A stretch of DNA of 64,000 bases from Duganella sp. OV510 (GTDB taxonomy: Bacteria > Pseudomonadota > Gammaproteobacteria > Burkholderiales > Burkholderiaceae_D): contig NZ_FNEQ01000010.1 in assembly GCF_900100205.1 (NCBI RefSeq), positions 124,001 through 188,000 on the forward strand, written 5' to 3'. Below, piece after piece: positions 15,050 through 23,516 of this stretch. Each line of letters begins with the position of its first letter. Within the stretch, counting starts at the first letter, position 1. A program made the position numbers and the translations under genes. The notes below the pieces were generated by a model. The model searched no databases. It was not told where the DNA came from and saw only the letters and a program-made list of their open reading frames with translations.

Positions 15050-17590
15050 ATGACCACTTACCAGACTGCCAACGCGGACATATTCCTACCCCATATGCCC
15101 GACGTTGCCCGCTGCGAACTCTCGCTGCGGGAATTGAACCAGATGTGGCGACTGATCGAGTCGTCCGCCAAAATGAACTGCCCGGCCGAAGCACGCCTGC
15201 TGCTCCCGGCGATGGTGGCCACGCGCACCGGTTTCGCGCACCTGGAACAGGCGCTGGTCGCCAACCTGGTGCAGGAAAAGGTGCGCCACGTGCTGGCCGA
15301 ACTGGGCACCCAGGCGCGCTATGCGATCGACATCCTGGTGCGCAACCTGTTTGAGCGCACCGCCGATGTCGGCTTCCTCGCCACCGACGCCGACCTGTGC
15401 AACTTTGTCGCCGGCCTTGACGACGACCGCGACGCAGCGCGCCAGCGCCTGCACGACTACCGCAACAAATACACGGTGTACGACGAGATCCTGCTGCTGG
15501 ACCTGGAAGGCCGCGTGCTGGTGCAGGCCGATCCGGCCACGCCGGTGAGCCACAGCCGCGACCCGCTGCTGGCGCGCTCGCTGGAGCAGGACGGCTATGT
15601 CGAAACCTTCCGCGCCACCGACCTGCGCCCCGGCAAATCGCGCGCACTGGTGTATTCGCAGCGCATGCTGCATCCGGACAGCGGCGCCCCGGCCGGCGTG
15701 CTGTGCCTGTGCTTCAACTTCGAGCAGGAGATGGACGCCATCTTCGCCGCCTACCGCGATCCGTCGCAGCGCGCCAACATGCTGCTGCTGGATGCCCAGG
15801 ACCAGGTCATCAGCAGCGCCGACCCGCTGTGGATACCGGCCGGCGTGCGCGTGCCGACCAACGCCGACGGCCGCCCGCAACTGCTGATGTTCGGCGGCCG
15901 CGAATACCTGGTGCGCACCTTCAGTTCGGACGGCTACCAGGGCTATCCCGGCCCGGCCGGCTGGAAGGCGCAGCTGATGATACCGGTCGACCTGGCCTTC
16001 CGCAGCGGCAGCAACGGCCAGGCGCTGGCCGACGTCGAACCGGCGCTGATGCAGGGCCTGCTGTCGCATGCGCAGACGTTCAGCCCGTCGCTGCACGAGC
16101 TGATGAGCTCCGTCACGCGCACCACCCGCACCATCGAGCGCATTGTCTGGAACGGCAAGGTGACCAGCGCCGCCAACGACCACGGCCAGCCCGACGGCAG
16201 CCACAGCGGCGGCATCAACAAGCTCAACACGGTGCTGGACCAGATCACCGAAACCGGCGAACGCAGCGACGCGCTGTTCTCGCACTCGATCCAGGACCTG
16301 TACCAGACGGTGCTGGCGTCCAGCATCAGCGAGGCCGAGCTGACTTCGCAGCTGCTGGTCGACATGCTGGACCGCAACCTGTACGAGCGCGCCAACGACT
16401 GCCGCTGGTGGGCGCTGTCGGCGCAGCTGCGGCGCGGCCTGGCGGCGCCGTCGGACCAGCAGGCCGCCGCCATCGGCCAGGTGCTGGCGCACATCAACAG
16501 CCTGTACACCGTCTACGCGCGGCTGTTCGTCTACGACCGTGGCGGCCGCATCGTCGCCAGCAGCGGCGGCGACGAGATCGTCGGCCAATACATCAGCGGC
16601 GACACGCTGAGCCGGGTAGTGGCGCTGCGCAGCGAACAGGATCACTACGCTGAAAGCTTCGGCCCGTCCGCCTTCTACGGCGGCGAGGCCACTTATATTT
16701 ATCACGCCGCCATCCGTCACCCGGAACACAGCGGCAATGTGGTGGGCGGCATCGGCATCGTGTTCGACGCCAGGCCGGAACTGCTCAACATGCTGCACAG
16801 CGGCGTCGCCGGCCGCGCCCATATGCGCGCCTACTTCGTCACGGCGGACGGCCGCGTGCTGTCCAGCAGCGAAGCCGACTGCGTGCCGGGCGACCTGCTG
16901 CGCCTGGATGGCGAGCTGCTGGCGCGCGCCGGCGAGGACGGCCACAGCGTCTCGCGCATCATGCAGCACGACGGCCAGTATGTGATCGCGGCCTGCACGC
17001 GCGCTGCCGGCTACCGCGAATTCCGCGCCGCCGACGGCGTCGAGCAGCCGGTGATCGCGGTACTGCTGCAAGCCTTCGGCCCGGTGCGCGCTGGCGGCGA
17101 ACTGCCGGCGCAGGCGGCGGTGCGCATCGAGCGGCTGCGCGATAGCGGCCCCGACTTCGCCATCTTCTACGCCGGCCGCACGCTGATGGCGCTGCGCGCG
17201 GCGCAGGTGCAGGAGGCGGTACCGTTTGCCAAGGTGCAGCGCACCGCCAGCACTGGCCACCCGGCGCGCATCGGCATGCTGGATGTGCCGCTGTCTGGCG
17301 GGCGCCAGCACTTCGTCTGGGTGTTCGACCTGGCGCTGCTGGTCAGCGGCAAGCCGGGCGCGCTCAGCGACAACAGCCAGGTGATGCTGGTGCACAGCGG
17401 CGCCACGGTGATCGGCCTGCTGGTGGACGACCTGCACTCGGTGCAGCAGTTCGACGCTGCCGACATGACCGAGTCGCCGCTGGTGGCTGGCGACGCCGCG
17501 CTGGCGCCACGGCTGATCAAGGCCAACCAGGGCAAGCTGCTGATCCAGGAACTCGACCTTGGGCGGCTGCTGGCGCGGCTGCGGACGTAG
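15050..17590 (+). CDS. Soluble tandem sensor protein with C-terminal CheW-like domain
   Basis: An 846-residue protein without signal peptide or transmembrane helices. Two similar modules of Cache-like appearance can be seen. The first has DILVRNLFERTADVGFLATD and RNKYTVYDEILLLDLEGRVL (residues about 85-330). The second has DMLDRNLYERANDCRWWAL and INSLYTVYARLFVYDRGGRI (about 440-690). Residues 700-846 resemble CheW (FAIFYAGRTLMALRAAQVQE, IGMLDVPLSGG, IGLLVDDLHSVQQF). It may link cytoplasmic or redox/ligand sensing to a CheA array without being a classical receptor. A consensus sigma-54 promoter precedes it, and no other chemotaxis genes are nearby. Confidence 0.75.
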   Translation: MTTYQTANADIFLPHMPDVARCELSLRELNQMWRLIESSAKMNCPAEARLLLPAMVATRTGFAHLEQALVANLVQEKVRHVLAELGTQARYAIDILVRNLFERTADVGFLATDADLCNFVAGLDDDRDAARQRLHDYRNKYTVYDEILLLDLEGRVLVQADPATPVSHSRDPLLARSLEQDGYVETFRATDLRPGKSRALVYSQRMLHPDSGAPAGVLCLCFNFEQEMDAIFAAYRDPSQRANMLLLDAQDQVISSADPLWIPAGVRVPTNADGRPQLLMFGGREYLVRTFSSDGYQGYPGPAGWKAQLMIPVDLAFRSGSNGQALADVEPALMQGLLSHAQTFSPSLHELMSSVTRTTRTIERIVWNGKVTSAANDHGQPDGSHSGGINKLNTVLDQITETGERSDALFSHSIQDLYQTVLASSISEAELTSQLLVDMLDRNLYERANDCRWWALSAQLRRGLAAPSDQQAAAIGQVLAHINSLYTVYARLFVYDRGGRIVASSGGDEIVGQYISGDTLSRVVALRSEQDHYAESFGPSAFYGGEATYIYHAAIRHPEHSGNVVGGIGIVFDARPELLNMLHSGVAGRAHMRAYFVTADGRVLSSSEADCVPGDLLRLDGELLARAGEDGHSVSRIMQHDGQYVIAACTRAAGYREFRAADGVEQPVIAVLLQAFGPVRAGGELPAQAAVRIERLRDSGPDFAIFYAGRTLMALRAAQVQEAVPFAKVQRTASTGHPARIGMLDVPLSGGRQHFVWVFDLALLVSGKPGALSDNSQVMLVHSGATVIGLLVDDLHSVQQFDAADMTESPLVAGDAALAPRLIKANQGKLLIQELDLGRLLARLRT

Positions 17591-17704
17591 CCAGCGCGCA
17601 ACACAGCCCCTGATTTTTGCAGTTCGTCGCAAAATGGTCGGCGCATGCGGGCAAGTTCAGTAGAATCAATCTGTTGATTTTACCAATCTTACCGAGGAAT
17701 TATC

Positions 17705-18340
17705 ATGCGCCGTACCGTTGCCGCCGTCCTGATCCCCTGCTTTTGCCTGTTTGCCGCCGGCGCCGTGCAGGCGGCCGATTCCACCCGCCAGCTGCCGTCG
17801 TTCATCGCCATCAACGCCAAGGGCGCGTTTGCGATGACGGTGGAAGTGGGCAAGGCGCAGTCGGTGCGGATCAGCGGCGAGGACAAATTCGTCGCCAGCC
17901 TGAAGACCGAGGTCATCGACAACGAGCTGCAAATCACGCTGCCGGACAAGACCTACAAGGGCACGCAAAACGATCCGCGCATCATCATCACGGTGCCGTC
18001 GCTGAGCCGGGTCAAGGTCGAAGGCGCCGGCGAAACGCTGCTGAACAAGATCAACACCGACCGCATCGACATCAGCTACCTGGGCGCCGGCCACCTGGCC
18101 GCCAACGGCAAGGTCAAGTACCTGCGCCTGAACGCCAAGGGCGTCGGCGAAGTCGACACCAGCAAGCTGCAGGCCGAGCGGGTCGACGTCAACTTCGAGG
18201 GCGTCGGCAATGTGAGCGTGTATGCCACAGACCTGCTGAACGCGGTGGCCAAGGGCATCGGCGGCCTGACCTACTACGGCCATCCGAAGACGGTCAACAA
18301 GTCGGTGGCCGGCATCGGCAACGTCAGGGCCGGGGACTAA
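17705..18340 (+). CDS. Head GIN domain protein (DUF2807), exported
   Basis: A 211-residue protein with a signal peptide cleaved after VQA and one putative auto-transporter adhesin head GIN domain. The domain is a repetitive beta-helix seen in FIAINAKGAFAMTVEVG, VKVEGAGETLLNKI, ISYLGAGHLAANGKV, LRLNAKGVGEVDT and VNFEGVGNVSV. GAGGA with six bases precedes the ATG, and a short AATCAA-TCTG-TTGATT inverted repeat lies at 17664-17679 in the promoter region. Function unknown; probably periplasmic or surface. A second head-GIN gene lies on the other side of the GGDEF-EAL gene. Confidence 0.82.
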   Translation: MRRTVAAVLIPCFCLFAAGAVQAADSTRQLPSFIAINAKGAFAMTVEVGKAQSVRISGEDKFVASLKTEVIDNELQITLPDKTYKGTQNDPRIIITVPSLSRVKVEGAGETLLNKINTDRIDISYLGAGHLAANGKVKYLRLNAKGVGEVDTSKLQAERVDVNFEGVGNVSVYATDLLNAVAKGIGGLTYYGHPKTVNKSVAGIGNVRAGD

Positions 18341-18429
18341 GCGCCACGACAAATTGCCCCAGTGACACAAAGGGCGAATGCGGGTACTATCAATTGCCTA
18401 ACAACCGCATCCTTGTGGAGGCCGCCGCC

Positions 18430-20679
18430 GTGGCTGTAGCAAACGACATCGCGCACTGGCGCGCGCAAATCTTTGCAAAGCTGTTGCTGGTGGTGTTTGT
18501 GCTGGGCCTGCTCACGGCCGTGCCCAGCGCGCTGCTGGCGGCCAGCGAAGGCATGTGGTCGATCGCCGTGGTCGACATCGTGGCGCTGCTGTGGATCGGC
18601 CTGATCTGGCGCTGGCGCAGCCTGTCGTACACGGCGCGCGTGGTCAACTTCCTGACGGTGGCCTTCATGGTCGGCCTGGCGCTGCTGCTGAAGGTCGGCC
18701 CGGTCAGCCAGATCTATTTGCTGGCAGTGCCGGTGCTGGCGGCGCTGTTGCTGGGCCTGCGGCCGGCGCTGTGGACGCTGGTGCTGGCCGGCCTGGCGGT
18801 GATGCTGCTGGGCTTCCAGGACAACGCCGCCATGCACCTGGAGGGTCTGCCCGACTACGCCTTCCTGCGCGCCGCCATCCTGTCGATCAACTTCATGTTC
18901 ATGACCGCCGTGCTGACGCTGTCCTGCGCGGTGCTGCTGCAACACCTGGAGCGCTCGTTCGACAAGATGTCCGAACTGAACGCCGAGCTGCGCCTGACCT
19001 CGGCTGCGGTGGCGCGCCTCAACGACATGGTGCTGATCGCCGAAGTCGACCGGCGCGCCGGCGCCGGCCAGCACATCATCTTTGTCAACGACGCCTTCGA
19101 GCGCCGCAGCGGCTACCGCCGCGACGAGGTGCTGGGGCGCGACCTGCGCCTGCTGCGCGGCCCGGACACCGAACAGAGCGTGATCGACGACATCGAGCGC
19201 GCCATGGCGCGCAGCGAGACGGTGCGCGCCGAGCTGCTCAACTACACCAAGCACGGCGAGCCCTACTGGGTGGAGACCGAGCTGGTGCCGCTGGCCGACG
19301 AGGGCGGCGTCAACACCCACTGGGTGGCGGTCGAGCGCGACATCACCGAGCGCAAGAAATCGCAGGACGACATCCACCAGCTGGCCTTCTTCGACACACT
19401 GACCGGCCTGCCCAACCGCCGCCTGCTGATGGACCGCATCGACAAGCTGCTGGCCAGCTCGGAGCGCGGCGCCACCTACAGCGCGGTGATGTTCATCGAC
19501 CTCGACCGCTTCAAGACCATCAACGACGCGCGCGGCCACGCCACCGGCGATGCGCTGCTGTGCAACGCCGCCGACCGCCTGAGCCGGCTGATGCGCAAGG
19601 CCGACACGGTGGCGCGCATCGGCGGCGACGAATTCGTGGTGCTGCTCGGCCACCTGTCGCACGAGCTGGCCGGCGCCACGCACGCGGCGCTGACGGTAGC
19701 CGAAAAAATCCGCAGCGCCATCGGCCAGGAGGTCGACATCGGCGGCCAGACCTACAACTCCACCGCCAGCATCGGCGTCACCATGCTGCCCAAGGCACAG
19801 GCGCCGGGGCAAAGCGCGCAAGACCTGCTGCGCGAGGCCGACACCGCCATGTACCGCGCCAAGTCGCAGGGCCGCAACGGCATCGCCTTCTTTGAAACGG
19901 CGATGCAGGCCGAGGTCGAGCAGCGCCTGACGCTGGAGCGCGACCTGGCCGCCGCGCTGGCCAACGGCGAATTGCAGATGCATGTGCAGGCGCAGGTCGA
20001 CCGTGATGGCCGCGCGGTCGGCGGCGAACTGCTGATGCGCTGGCCGCTGGAAGATGGCGGCTGGGTGCCGCCGCAGGTGTTCATCCCGGTGGCCGAGGAA
20101 TCCGGGCTGATCATCGAACTGGGGGCGTGGGCGTTGCGCCAGGCCTGCAGCGCCGTGCTGCGGCTACAGGCGGCCGGGCTGGAAATGCCGCTGTCGGTCA
20201 ATGTCAGCCCGACGCAGTTCCGCCAGGCCGACTTTGTCGCCCAGGTGAAGCAGGCGCTGGACGACAGCGCCGCGCCGGCGCGGCTGCTGGTGCTGGAAGT
20301 CACCGAAGGACTGCTGATCGACAAGATGGACGACACCATCGCCCGCATGCACCAGCTGACCGCGCTGGGCCTGCGCTTCTCGATCGACGATTTCGGCACC
20401 GGTTATTCCAGCATGGCCTACCTGAAAAAGATGCCGCTGTATGAGCTGAAGATCGACCGCAGCTTCATCATCGACACGCCGCAGGACGCCAGCAGCAAGG
20501 CGCTGGTGCAATCGATCCTGGCAATGGCCGGCCACCTCGGCTTGCGGGTGGTGGCCGAAGGCGTCGAGACGCAGGCGCAGGCCGATTTCCTGGTGGCCCA
20601 CGACTGCGCCTGCATGCAAGGCTATCTGTATGCGCGGCCGATGCCGCTGGACGCGCTGATCGACCAGCTGCGGGCCTAG
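18430..20679 (+). CDS. Membrane PAS-GGDEF-EAL c-di-GMP protein
   Basis: A 749-residue protein from GTG 18430, chosen because GGAG lies nine bases upstream and the frame further upstream is antisense-like. Six hydrophobic helices fill residues about 15-170, followed by a PAS domain (IIFVNDAFERRSGYRRDEVLG). The GGDEF domain has an intact GGDEF at 398-402 and an RKAD inhibitory site upstream. The EAL domain has its signature as ELL at 533-535 but retains the metal-binding Glu, DDFGTGYSS and EGVET, so phosphodiesterase activity is likely preserved. It therefore may both make and degrade c-di-GMP. Its stop overlaps that of the convergent head-GIN lipoprotein gene. Confidence 0.9.
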   Translation: MAVANDIAHWRAQIFAKLLLVVFVLGLLTAVPSALLAASEGMWSIAVVDIVALLWIGLIWRWRSLSYTARVVNFLTVAFMVGLALLLKVGPVSQIYLLAVPVLAALLLGLRPALWTLVLAGLAVMLLGFQDNAAMHLEGLPDYAFLRAAILSINFMFMTAVLTLSCAVLLQHLERSFDKMSELNAELRLTSAAVARLNDMVLIAEVDRRAGAGQHIIFVNDAFERRSGYRRDEVLGRDLRLLRGPDTEQSVIDDIERAMARSETVRAELLNYTKHGEPYWVETELVPLADEGGVNTHWVAVERDITERKKSQDDIHQLAFFDTLTGLPNRRLLMDRIDKLLASSERGATYSAVMFIDLDRFKTINDARGHATGDALLCNAADRLSRLMRKADTVARIGGDEFVVLLGHLSHELAGATHAALTVAEKIRSAIGQEVDIGGQTYNSTASIGVTMLPKAQAPGQSAQDLLREADTAMYRAKSQGRNGIAFFETAMQAEVEQRLTLERDLAAALANGELQMHVQAQVDRDGRAVGGELLMRWPLEDGGWVPPQVFIPVAEESGLIIELGAWALRQACSAVLRLQAAGLEMPLSVNVSPTQFRQADFVAQVKQALDDSAAPARLLVLEVTEGLLIDKMDDTIARMHQLTALGLRFSIDDFGTGYSSMAYLKKMPLYELKIDRSFIIDTPQDASSKALVQSILAMAGHLGLRVVAEGVETQAQADFLVAHDCACMQGYLYARPMPLDALIDQLRA

Positions 20680-21539
20680 TTCATCACCGTCACGCGCTTG
20701 CCGCTGACGCTGCGCTGGGCCGGATTGCCGTACACGGTAACGCCGCCCGAACCGTTGGCATACGCCACCAGCGACTGCGTCACGGTGGCCGAGATGCCGC
20801 CCGAACCATTGCTGCTCAGGTCAGCGCTCTGGCTGGTCAGGGCGGACAGGTCGGCGCTGCCGGAGCCGTTCAGGCGCACCGTCATGCTGCGCACATTGCC
20901 GCTGGCATGGGCGCCACCTGAGCCGCGCAGGTCCAGGTTCAGCGCTTCGCCATTGACGCGGCCCAGGTCCAGCCGCCCGGAGCCATTCAGCCGTGCAGTG
21001 GTCGAACCGCTGTCCAGGCCGGAGGCATTCAGGCCGCCGGAGCCGTTCAGGCGCGCATCCAGCCGCTCGACGCGGCCCGCCAGGCGCACACCACGCGAAC
21101 CGTTCAGCGACAGTTCCAGCGGCGCGCCGTTCAGGCCGCTGACCGCCAGCGAGCCGGAACCATTGGCCGCCAGCTGGCGCAGCACCGGCGTGGTATACGT
21201 CACCCTCAGCGGCTGGCTGGTGCGGATGCTGCCGTCGACCCACACGCGCAGCGTGCCGCCGCTGGCGTCGGTGCGCACCAGCGGCACAATATTGCTGTCA
21301 CCCTCCACCTGCAGCGAGGTCTGCTGGCCGACGCGCACCTCGACCTGCATCGGGCCGTTGACCTCCAGCCCATCCAGCGTGGCGACCTGGCGGTTTTCCA
21401 CCAGGTTGCGGCCGTCGCCCTGCACCGCATTGCTGCTGAAGGCCGACTTGTAAGAGACGTCGCCGCTGTCCGGCACGACGATGACGGCGCAGCCGGCCAG
21501 GATGGAAAGGGCGGCGAGAGCGATGAGGGTGCGGCGCAT
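20676..21539 (-). CDS. Head GIN domain lipoprotein (DUF2807) with NGSG ladder
   Basis: A 287-residue protein with a lipobox (ILAGC, lipidated Cys17). The mature part is a DUF2807 beta-helix in which NGSG or close variants recur about every 20 residues, eight times (for example LAANGSGSL, ARLNGSGGL, ARLNGSGRL, VRLNGSGSA, YANGSGGV). Each likely marks one turn of the helix. It is predicted to be anchored in the outer or inner membrane and exposed to the periplasm or surface. Function unknown. The gene ends on the CTAG shared with the GGDEF-EAL stop codon. Confidence 0.82.
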   Translation of the reverse strand: MRRTLIALAALSILAGCAVIVVPDSGDVSYKSAFSSNAVQGDGRNLVENRQVATLDGLEVNGPMQVEVRVGQQTSLQVEGDSNIVPLVRTDASGGTLRVWVDGSIRTSQPLRVTYTTPVLRQLAANGSGSLAVSGLNGAPLELSLNGSRGVRLAGRVERLDARLNGSGGLNASGLDSGSTTARLNGSGRLDLGRVNGEALNLDLRGSGGAHASGNVRSMTVRLNGSGSADLSALTSQSADLSSNGSGGISATVTQSLVAYANGSGGVTVYGNPAQRSVSGKRVTVMN

Positions 21540-21666
21540 GATGGCAAGTCCTTGAAGTTATCGTGTTGCCACTATAGCCAGCCGGCGCGCAGGCCGCCCG
21601 GCCGATGCGACAAACGGTCGAAAACGGGGGCTGAAACGCCTGAAAAGCGGTGCTACCATAGCGCCC

Positions 21667-22008
21667 ATGAATACCTCCAAGCTACCCGACCTGCTCGATC
21701 TGCGCGAGCGCACCCGCCAATTCGCCCGCGAGCGCGACTGGGCGCCCTTCCACACGCCGAAGAACCTGGCCATGGCGCTGTCGGTTGAAGTGGCCGAAGT
21801 GGCCGAGCACTTCCAGTGGCTGCCGACCGGCGCCGAGCTGGACGACGCCGGCCGCGCCGCCGTGCGCCACGAGCTGGCCGACGTGCTGCTCTACCTGGTG
21901 CAGCTGGCCGACCGGCTGGACGTCGACCTGCACGCCGCCGCTGTCGAAAAGATGGACCTTAACGCCGTCAAGTACCCGGCTGGTCAGTGTCCTCCGCTGG
22001 CGCGCTGA
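21667..22008 (+). CDS. MazG-like nucleotide pyrophosphohydrolase
   Basis: A 113-residue all-alpha NTP pyrophosphatase of the MazG/dCTPase type (YpjD/RS21-C6-like). The metal-binding helices are seen as SVEVAEVAEHFQW and HELADVLLYLVQLADRLD, the ExxE and ExxD pattern needed for Mg2+. It would hydrolyse (deoxy)NTPs, possibly modified dCTP, to the monophosphate and pyrophosphate. The last 41 bases are antisense to the end of the convergent HPF gene. Confidence 0.85.
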   Translation: MNTSKLPDLLDLRERTRQFARERDWAPFHTPKNLAMALSVEVAEVAEHFQWLPTGAELDDAGRAAVRHELADVLLYLVQLADRLDVDLHAAAVEKMDLNAVKYPAGQCPPLAR

Positions 22009-22348
22009 GGTCGGGCTGCTGATCGGCAGGCGCCATCTTTTCATGGCTGAAGGCGCGGCGGCGTGCCAGTTCGCGCGCCAGCGCGCGGTCGGCGCGATCC
22101 GCCGCGCGGTCGATCGCCACATACAGGTCTTCCTCGGTATTCGCGATCACCACCGTACGGCCATGATCGAGGCTGATCTGGATCTTGCAGCGCTTGTCGC
22201 GGCCGCCGCGCGGGCCGTTGATATCAGACAGCCAGACCGCCAGCCGGCGCGTCAGCGCCCAGCCGACCGACGTGCGCAGGCGGCGGTGAACATAAGCGCG
22301 CAAGTCTTCGGTCAGGACCAGACCGTTGGATTGAATGGCAATGTGCAT
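21968..22348 (-). CDS. HPF/RaiA family ribosome hibernation factor
   Basis: A 126-residue S30AE/HPF-like protein starting at ATG 22348 behind GGAGA. It shows the N-terminal MHIAIQSNGLVLTEDLRAYV strand-helix, CKIQISLDHGRTVVIANTEEDLYVAIDRAADRADRAL in the second half, and an acidic tail. The family binds the 30S A/P sites and inactivates ribosomes in stationary phase or stress. It is stand-alone, not next to rpoN. A small GGTGTT-TGAC-AACACC hairpin lies just upstream of its ribosome binding site (22367-22382). Confidence 0.82.
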   Translation of the reverse strand: MHIAIQSNGLVLTEDLRAYVHRRLRTSVGWALTRRLAVWLSDINGPRGGRDKRCKIQISLDHGRTVVIANTEEDLYVAIDRAADRADRALARELARRRAFSHEKMAPADQQPDLSAPAEDTDQPGT

Positions 22349-22456
22349 GACCAAGTCTCCTCTCGTGGTGTTTGACAACACCCAGATAGGGACGGAGCCG
22401 CAGACAAACAATTCGAATAAGTCTGATGAATACCTCGGATAAATCGATGTATTAAA

Positions 22457-22524
22457 TTCGGGGTCAGTGCCGACATTCGGACATTTCGCGAGCGAAATGT
22501 CCGAATGTCGGCACTGACCCCGAA
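22457..22524. repeat. Perfect 68-base palindrome (REP-like)
   Basis: Two 33-base arms (22457-22489 and 22492-22524) are exact reverse complements separated by GA. The outer part begins TCGGGGTCAGTGCC and the tip is TTTCGC-GA-GCGAAA. It lies between the HPF leader and the end of the hydrolase gene. There is no T-run, so it is not a classical terminator. A dispersed repeat or a hairpin blocking read-through is likely. The GGGGTC/GACCCC edge is shared with a smaller palindrome at 58275-58295. Confidence 0.9.
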
Positions 22525-22532
22525 GGCTGCTG

Positions 22533-23432
22533 CTAACGCAGGCCGAGGGCCTTGCGTACCTGGGCCTCGATGAGCGGCCATGACGGCGAGCTGGCAGCCA
22601 CTTCGTCGTAGTGGCTGCCGCCGGGCAGCACCAGCACCTCGGCGCTGTCGCCGGCGGCCTGCGCGCGGCGCGCGTAGTCCTGGCCCACATGCAGCGGCGC
22701 GATGTTGTCATGCTCGCCATGGATCAGCACCGTGCGCACGCCAGCCGGCAGCATCTCGGCCGGCGAGGTATCGCTGAAGATGTCCGGGCGCGCGGCGCTG
22801 GCCACACCGGCCAGCTGCGCCATGTCGCGGTCGCAGCTACGCTTGATCAGCGCCTGCTGGTTGCGCAGGTCGGCCAGGCCACCGAGGCTGATCACCACCG
22901 GCACCGGCAGCGGATCGGCCACATACAGCGGACTGCTGCGCGGCAGCTGCGCGCGCGCGCCGGCCCACTGCGCCAGATGGCCACCGGCCGAATGCCCCAT
23001 CAGCACAATGCGCGACAAATCCAGCTTGTGCTCCGGCGCCAGCACGCGCAGGCGGTCCATGGCGTTCGCCACATCGTGATACATGCCGGGATAGCCGCCG
23101 CCTTCCTCGTCATAGCGGCGGTACTCCACATTCCACACCGCGATGCCCTGCGCCGCCAGATTGCCAGCCATATTGCGCATCTGCGTGATGCCGCCAAACT
23201 CCCTGGTCCAGCAGCCGCCGTGGATGATCACCGCGACCGGGAACGGCCCGGCGCCGTACGGCTGGAACAATTCGGCAAACTGCGACGGCGCCGCGCCATA
23301 CGCCTCATGGCGCGTTGGCGCCGGCCCGCTCAAGGCCAGGTAGTCCTGCAAGGTCATCGGCGCTGCTGCCGCGCCGCCCACCGCGCTGGCGGTGGCTGCC
23401 GCCATCAGCACCCGGCTCATTCTGTTCAACAT
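22533..23432 (-). CDS. Exported alpha/beta hydrolase with HGGxW motif (kynurenine formamidase-like)
   Basis: A 299-residue hydrolase; the ATG at 23432 is chosen because TCCTCC on the plus strand (GGAGGA) is eight bases away. A signal peptide-like N-terminus ends near GGAAAA. The oxyanion motif HGGCW, the nucleophile elbow GHSAGG and the C-terminal catalytic GEHDNIAP and GGSHYDEV are all visible. HGGxW is the hallmark of arylformamidases and related carboxylesterases of the HSL branch. It should act in the periplasm on an ester or formamide. It lies downstream of the TonB receptor but beyond a strong terminator, so it is probably expressed separately. Confidence 0.8.
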   Translation of the reverse strand: MLNRMSRVLMAAATASAVGGAAAAPMTLQDYLALSGPAPTRHEAYGAAPSQFAELFQPYGAGPFPVAVIIHGGCWTREFGGITQMRNMAGNLAAQGIAVWNVEYRRYDEEGGGYPGMYHDVANAMDRLRVLAPEHKLDLSRIVLMGHSAGGHLAQWAGARAQLPRSSPLYVADPLPVPVVISLGGLADLRNQQALIKRSCDRDMAQLAGVASAARPDIFSDTSPAEMLPAGVRTVLIHGEHDNIAPLHVGQDYARRAQAAGDSAEVLVLPGGSHYDEVAASSPSWPLIEAQVRKALGLR

Positions 23433-23468
23433 AGGCATGCTCCTCCACTGGAGCCGCCATGCTACACG

Positions 23469-23496
23469 AAAAAAAAGGCCGCCCCGAAGGGCGGCC
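23469..23496 (-). terminator. Rho-independent terminator of the TonB receptor operon
   Basis: GGCCGCCC (23477-23484), CGAA loop and GGGCGGCC (23489-23496) make an 8-bp GC stem. Read on the minus strand, it is followed by eight T residues (A8 at 23469-23476). It sits 20 bases beyond the TonB receptor stop and ends the four-gene operon. Confidence 0.9.
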
Positions 23497-23516
23497 AAAA
23501 AGAACCAAGCCCCCGC

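Noticed and set aside
17617..18429. N-terminal extension of the GGDEF-EAL frame to 17617
   Set aside because: It overlaps the complete head-GIN gene in another frame; GTG 18430 has a good ribosome site and starts right before the first membrane helix.
20029..20037. Degenerate EAL signature (ELL) as proof of an inactive phosphodiesterase
   Set aside because: The metal-binding Glu, DDFGTGYSS and EGVET are intact, so loss of activity is not supported.
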